Of a DNA stretch of 64,000 bases, positions 58,274 to 64,000 are shown one piece after another. Source of the stretch: Aurifilum marmelostoma (lineage: Eukaryota; Ascomycota; Sordariomycetes; Diaporthales; Cryphonectriaceae). The notes below the pieces were generated by a model that was given only the letters and a program-made list of their open reading frames with translations, was not told where the DNA came from and did no database searches. The stretch's first letter is position 1. The number at the start of each line of letters is the position of its first letter. Location of the stretch: contig JAMXSV010000007.1 of NCBI GenBank assembly GCA_027559495.1, forward strand, positions 1,116,001-1,180,000. Reading direction: 5' to 3'. The position numbers and the translations under genes are program-made.

Positions 58274-59053
58274 AAAGAGAAAGGAGATGGAGAAATGTGT
58301 GTATGAGTGTGTATGAGAGAGAGAGAAGGGGGGGGGGGAGTGGGGTGACAGTACGGTCTGCAAGCTTTGGTTCTGGAAGAATTCAGATGCTGGAGCACAA
58401 GCAAGACAAAAAGAAAGGGGGGGGGGGGGTGTCAAGGGCTGGAAGTACCTGGACATACCCAATTCACCCACTCATCACTCGTTCAAATGGCTCATCATGG
58501 CGAGGCGTTAGTTGTTTTTCAAAGCTTTATGAAGAAGGAAATGACATTTTGCATAGTCTATCGTTAACGATTCGTGCCATGGTCCGTGGTATCGTTCTTT
58601 GACACGTGTATGCACGCGTCCCGTACTTGGTCGTTGTGGTGTCACAAACTCCTTCTCAGTCAGCCTATGCTTTGATGAGTGTCGCCGCACTATGGTGAGT
58701 TCGTGATCTGAACCGACAGGATAGACACCTCCAAGACCCGAAACAACCCCCCCCCCCCACAACCCGGGCCAACGGTTATAACAGCAGATCGGTTCTGCTG
58801 GTGTACGCAGAAAACAATGTAGTATGCCACTGGGGCGTCATGTGTGACTGTTGATCCGCACTGTATCCCCTTCGGCACCTAGGAAAGCCCACAACCAAAT
58901 AACAATAAACCGCCCTGGATACCCTGTTCCGACCGGAGTCATAACTCATGCAACCGAGGTGAGGCCGCCCACCTTATTGCATCCACAAGTGTGCAACACA
59001 GGATCTTGGGATCCGCATGCTCCACCCACAGTGCTCTGCCAAAAGGCTGCACA
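58274..59053. other. Convergent intergenic region
   Basis: This 0.8-kb region lies between the 3' ends of the Ser-rich protein gene and SMC3. It contains GA repeats and G runs at about 58315-58340 and 58420-58430 and a C run near 58748. No gene is visible. Confidence 0.5.
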
Positions 59054-62000
59054 CTACCGAGGTGCTTGACCCTCGACAAACTCGAGAGCATCTTCTGTGT
59101 CGTAGCAGCCAATGGCAGACGACTTGTTGCGGAACGTCACGCCGTAACACTTGTCAGCGACATGGACGATCTCCGGTCGGAAGGTTGTGCAGATGAACTG
59201 CGTGCCGGCCTCACGGGACAGTGACTGGAGCAGCTCTGCCACCGCCGTCCGGTACTGCGCGTCGAGGTTGGCGTCAACCTCGTCAAAGATGACAAATGGA
59301 CTGCTCTCTGCGCTCTGTAGGGCGAAGATCAGGCAGAGGGCGCACAAACCTGCCGACATGTTAGCTTGCTGCACAGGATGGCCGATACGCCAGGGAATGG
59401 GGCAAGGCAGGGAGAGACTCACTCTTCTGACCACCACTGAGCTGTTGGATCTTTTGCTGCTCGTCCATCACCTTGGAGTTGAACGACACGTTGATGCTCA
59501 CACCTATATAGCTCTCATAGCCACCACCCTTGTTGTTCTCATCATCCGAGTCTTCTGCTGCATCGCGGCGCTTGTCCGTCTTGCGCTCGATCCTGAGACG
59601 ACCATGGCCGGCAGGCACCAGACGCTCAAAGATCTCGGCGAAGCCCTTGGACACTTGCTTGAACGTTCGTTCGACTGCCTCGTCCTTGCGTTCGTCGAGG
59701 TGTGCAATGAGTTCCTCGATGGAAGCCTGCGAGGCGTCGAGCTCCTGCCGTCGCCTCAGGAGCTGCTCCTGCTGGTTCGTAAAGTTGGTGTACTGTTCAA
59801 AGGCCTTCTTGTTGACATGCTTGTACTTCTTGAGCTTCTCGTTGCATGTGCGAAGTCTCTTGTGGATCTCGTTCGTCTTGAGTTTCACAAACTTTGTGAA
59901 CGCCTCGTCTGGCAGGACGCCGAGGTCACGGATATTCTTGGCGCACTCTTCTATGTCGTTCGTGATGAGATGCTTCCTCTGGGAGCTCTTCTCGATCCTC
60001 TTTTGCTGCTTCTCGATCTGTCGCGCGAGGTCCTGCAGTTGCTGCTGCTTGCGTTCTATGGTCGACTCGACCTCTGTAACCTGGCTCCCGACCTCTTCGG
60101 CCTGCGCCTCATTCTGCTCCAGTCTGTTCTCGGTGGCTCCGGCAGACTTCATGATCTTCTTGAGCTCCTTCTGTGCGTCGGTGTAGCTGTTGCCGCCATC
60201 TGCAGAGGATGAATTCTCGAAAGCCAGGCTGCTCAGCTGATCTTCCTTGAGCCGCAAATTCTGTCGCAGGTCTGTGTCCAGGATTGCATATCGGGTGCCC
60301 ACCTCCCGGCGGGCCCGAGCGGCCTCGTTCCAGTCCTTTTGCAGCTGTTGTACCTGGACAGCGAGCGCTTCCAGCTGCTGCTCCTCGTGGCCCGTCAGCG
60401 CCTTTTTGAAATCGGAGGCCAGCTCCTGCTCAAGGTTCTCCAGCATGCCGCCAAAGTCGTGCATGTTCTTGTCAACCTGGTCCCTTCTCGTCGTCGCCGC
60501 GTCGAGGTGCTCGCGCGCTCGCTCCAGCTGGCTTTGCTTGTGTCTCAGCTCAATCTTCAGGGGCTCCAGGCCGCCATCAGCCCGGCGCAGGTTCGACTCC
60601 ATCTTCTGCAGCTCTCCAAGAGCACGAGTGATCTCCTGGTCTTTCTGCTCGATCTCCTTCTGGGTGGCACGGGCCTTGGACAGGATCTCGTCGTGCTTGT
60701 CACGCCATTGGTTGACGGACGAGACCGCCTGCAGACGCGACTTGCGCGAATCGATAAAGCCGCCGGAAATGACACCCCTCTTGTTGATGATGTCTCCGTC
60801 AGATGTGATTGCGTCAACGTTGTGGCTCCTCGCATATTGGCTGCCGGTCTGCAAGTTGTTCGTTACAACTGTCCTGCCGAACACTTGTTGGAAGGCATCG
60901 TCAAATTGGGGGTCGTACTCGATCTTGCTGATAAGAGGGATGATGTCGCTCGCGCGCGGCATGTTGACCTTTCTGGGCTTGAGCTGTGCCAGAGGCATGA
61001 AGGTGATGCGACCCCCATGTCTCTTGTATAGCTCGGTGGCGAGCATGCTCGATGTCTTCTCATTGTCGACGACGTAGTGGAACAGACTGGTGCCTGCTGT
61101 TTGCTCAACGGCAATCCGATACGCCTCAGGAACCTCCATCAGCTCGGCCAGAGTTCCGTATGCCCCGGGAATGTCCTTCTCGAGCTTGAGTTGGCGCAGA
61201 GTAGCCAGGCCTCTGGCGGTCGCGTGGTCCATGGCGTACGAGAGCTCACGCTCTGCACGATCCTTCTCTTCCTTTGTCCTAGCGAGGACCGTATCGAGCT
61301 TGTCGTCCTCACGACGGAGCCGCTTCCGTTCCTCGTTGAGATTGTCAAAGGTCTCCTGCGCTTGAGCGACTTGATCAATCATGGACTTCCGACCGCCGCC
61401 CCAGCTCTCAAGCTGGGCGCGAAGGTCCGCGACGTCTTGATCCAGCTGCTGGATCGATGCTTTGACAAGCTGCACCTCCTCCTCGGCGTCAACAAAGACA
61501 GACTTTTGCTTGGCGATGGTGAGGTTGAGCTCGTTGATCTCTTTCCGTAGGAAGTTATCCCGATCGGCCTTGGTCTTGAATTGCGCACCGCGACTCTGCT
61601 TGTTGAGGAGACGAGTCCTGCTGTTCTCGACGACATCGAGGGCTCTCTTGGCCTCGTCCTCCTTCTCCTTGCGCTTCTCGAGTTCGGGAGCGAGCCTCTT
61701 GAGCTCTGCCTCCTTCGCCCTAATCTGCTTTCTGACAGCTTCCAGCTCTTTGTCGTGCTGTTGCTTGGCCTGATCCCGGGATGATTGGCTGTCAGCGAGG
61801 CTCTTGACTTTGAGCTCCGCCTTTGCGCGGGCCTTTGCGCTCTCGCGCCTGTCCTCCTCGAGCTGGCGCCTCTCCACCTTCAGCAAGTTCAAATTTTGCT
61901 GCAATGAGCTGAGCTTGGATTCTAGTTCCGCAATGGCTCTCTCTCCTCTTGTCAATGCTATGCGCTGTTCCGAGTCGTTCTCACCGCCGTCCTTCATTGC

Positions 62001-62799
62001 CGACTCGAGCTCCTCGAGGAGGTTCTCCGCGGTTTTCTGTTGCTGGTAGTAGTACGCATATTCCAGGCAGCGACGCTCCCTGTCAGCGGTCTGGAAACCT
62101 CGTAGCTCCTCCTTCTCCTCCTCCAGCTCGACAAGACGCTCCTTGATATAGTCCAGCAGCTCATCAATCTTTTCTCTCTTGTTGCTCGTGTCATGCATGA
62201 TCTTCAACGACTCGGCGCGCTTGTCTTCATACAGCTGGGTGCCAGCAATTTCCTTGAGCAGAGCGAGGCGGTCCTTCTCTTTCATGTTGGTGAGCGCCGT
62301 GACGCGTCCCTGCGGCACGATGTAGAAAGGCTGGGTTCTCGAAAAGCCTGCCGTATCGAGCAGCTGCATGACCTCCTTCTTGGCCCAGACCTTTTTGTCC
62401 ACCGAGTATTCATCTTTCTTGTGCCCAATCGTCCGCCGTATGGCGACCTCGTCCTCGTCGATGGTCGTGAAGCGGCGATGAGGCCTCGAGTTGTCGAAAA
62501 TCACTTCGACGTATGCGGTGGCGACGGCTGATCCCGAACCTTCGTGGAGAAGCGCGGCACGCTCCTCGCGACTGAGATTGTTGTAGGCGTCACTTAGCAC
62601 GAAGCGGATGGCTGCGAAGAAGTTGCTCTTGCCCGAGCCATTGCGTCCCACGACGACGTTCGTTCCGGGCGAGAAGGGCTCGATGATTGTCTGATCCTTG
62701 TAGCTGTGGATGAGTGTTAGTCTGTGATGGTGGCGACAGGTGGTCTGTAGGCGGTGCAAACCTCTTAAAGCCCTGGATGATGATCTGTTTGATGTACAT
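59054..62799 (-). CDS. SMC3: Cohesin subunit Smc3 (structural maintenance of chromosomes 3)
   Basis: Smc3 pairs with Smc1 and the kleisin Rad21/Scc1 in the cohesin ring. Exons are 62799-62762, 62703-59423 and 59349-59054; introns are 58 and 73 nt, GT-AG. The product is 1,204 residues, the usual size. Walker A is GRNGSGKSN at residues 32-40. The paired lysines at 108-109 (GHKKDEYSVDKK) match the sites acetylated by Eco1. Long coiled coils flank the hinge (about residues 518-660, including EQTAGTSLFHYVVDNE and AITSDGDIINKRGVISGGF). The ABC signature LSGGQKS is at about 1101-1107, directly at intron 2. Walker B is FVIFDEVDANLD at about 1125-1136. The start MYIKQIIIQGFKSYKDQT matches the family. 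No frame defects were found. Confidence 0.97.
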
Positions 62800-64000
62800 C
62801 CTGCCTGTCAACGCAGCAGCGCGCGTCGCAGCTGCTGGGGAAGAAAAGCGTCCAGATCAGTCAGAGTGACTCTTTTCGATGTCTGGATCCCGTCGCAATG
62901 ATGGCAGGATTGTTGACGCGACTGAGTGTGCTCGGGGAAATTGGGTGAGCGTTGTCAGGCCGGTGGGTGCTGCAGGTCAAAGGACGCGACGCGACGGCCG
63001 TTTGGGCTTAAGGTGAAGCAGGAACGCCCGATGATCTAGATGCGGGGGCCTTCCCTATCAGAATTTGCTGACATAAGCTGTGTAACCTCAACATCAACCA
63101 TAAGCCAAGCGAGGCAAGTATCGGATCTCTCAGCCGGATATCGAGCTTTCAAAGCTGGAGGCATTGGCTGATCAACAGCAGATTACTTGGGCGGGGAAGA
63201 AACGCAGTGTACTTTACATAAAAAGTCTTTTTTTGTGTTTAAATTGGATGCAAGAGACTTGGAGTCTGTGGGAGCAAGAGTCACGTACCGTTTCAATACT
63301 GTCTTTCTCTTTTCTTCCCTTTCCATCCTTGTCTTTTTTCTTCTCCCCCTCTTCCCTCTCAATTATGTTCTAGTCGGATTTTATTCGTCCTTCTCAACCC
63401 TAGATTGATTGCCATCCATTTTGATTAGTCTTCCATCTCAATCTCGCGACATCCCGCGAACATGTGTCCCACAGCCTCCCACCTATAAGACGTGTCATTG
63501 GAAGGCTCGCCGATGCACACAGTCTATGTACTGCCATCCATGTGGAGCCAGACACGACTGCATTGAAACGTCTAACAAGACTGTGATCAAGCCATGGATG
63601 GTTAAAAAGTAAAAGTAACGAGACATGGCCCATAAGATACTACTATAGATAGCCTGTACATCGCTGCGGCCCCTGACGATCACTGGCACGGGAACATAAT
63701 GGCCGGCCCTCTTCCTCTCCATCTTAGCGGCTTGATGAGATCTGTACGATCAGCATGGAGAATTCCGGACTAAGAGATGTACGACAACTTCGACCGATTT
63801 GAGTGATTTTTGTACCTCGTCAGCGATGGTAGCTTTGCATAATGGGTGTGTTGAGTAAGAATCAAATTTCTCGTTGATTTGCACGTGGCTCAGCCAATGT
63901 CCCGAACGAGCCGGTACATGCATCACAGCAGGTGCACACGCTTATCGCCCCCCTCCTTCCCCTCTTTGAGAAGAAAAAAAAAGCATGTGAGCAACAATTT
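62800..64000. other. SMC3 promoter and unassigned right edge
   Basis: The SMC3 promoter lies here on the minus strand. Beyond it, T/C-rich stretches near 63290-63370 could be the leader of a gene lying outside the window. Open frames are below 80 codons and have no family resemblance. Confidence 0.5.

Noticed and set aside
59151..60212. 353-codon plus-strand frame antisense to SMC3
   Set aside because: It lies opposite the highly conserved SMC3 coiled coil and ATPase region and is leucine-rich because of antisense Glu/Lys codons.

Overview
This window is nuclear DNA from a filamentous ascomycete, most likely a member of the Sordariomycetes. The genes are broken by short (about 50-100 nt) spliceosomal introns with GTAAGT/GTGAGT-like donors, CTAAC/CTGAC branch sites and CAG/TAG acceptors. 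The proteins are fungal orthologues, including UTP10, NOC3, STE12 with two C2H2 fingers, FAF1, HIS6, POP3, a USP9X/USP34-type deubiquitinase, SIN1/AVO1 and SMC3. Intergenic DNA is rich in microsatellites and in long G/C, A and T runs. I found no transposon, viral insertion, CRISPR array, secondary-metabolite cluster or AT-rich RIP-like block. The species cannot be named from the sequence alone.

Layout. 0.4-8.5 kb holds a head-to-head pair of ribosome-biogenesis genes, UTP10 (minus) and NOC3 (plus), sharing a 0.5-kb promoter. 8.5-23.1 kb is a 14.6-kb stretch with no credible gene; its last 2 kb is a pyrimidine-rich leader/promoter for STE12 (23.1-25.6 kb, plus). FAF1 (minus) and HIS6 (plus) form a second head-to-head pair at 28.3-31.0 kb. 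An unrecognised RGG-rich protein gene (31.6-32.9 kb) and POP3 (33.9-34.8 kb) follow on the minus strand. A 2,569-residue ubiquitin hydrolase with nine exons fills 37.2-45.5 kb. An uncharacterised 760-residue low-complexity protein lies at 48.5-50.8 kb. A PRCC-family gene (minus) and the TORC2 subunit gene SIN1 (plus) form a third head-to-head pair at 51.7-56.0 kb. A small Ser/Ala-rich secreted, probably GPI-anchored protein (57.6-58.3 kb) and cohesin SMC3 (59.1-62.8 kb, minus) end the window.

Functional reading. Four genes (UTP10, NOC3, FAF1, POP3) act in rRNA maturation or ribosome assembly. STE12 is the MAPK-responsive mating/invasive-growth regulator. The rest are housekeeping genes. No operon-like pathway or new defence or mobile system is visible.

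The strongest unexplained signal concerns sequence quality. Four otherwise intact genes (STE12 twice, the ubiquitin hydrolase, PRCC, SIN1) each need exactly one base removed from a C or G run to restore a single reading frame, five events all in the same direction. This looks like a systematic homopolymer error in the assembly, although real mutation cannot be excluded from sequence alone. Other points worth checking are a GC-AG intron in SIN1, a stop-free 57-nt (3n) intron in the ubiquitin hydrolase, introns that cut both STE12 zinc fingers, and the large gene-free region in front of STE12.
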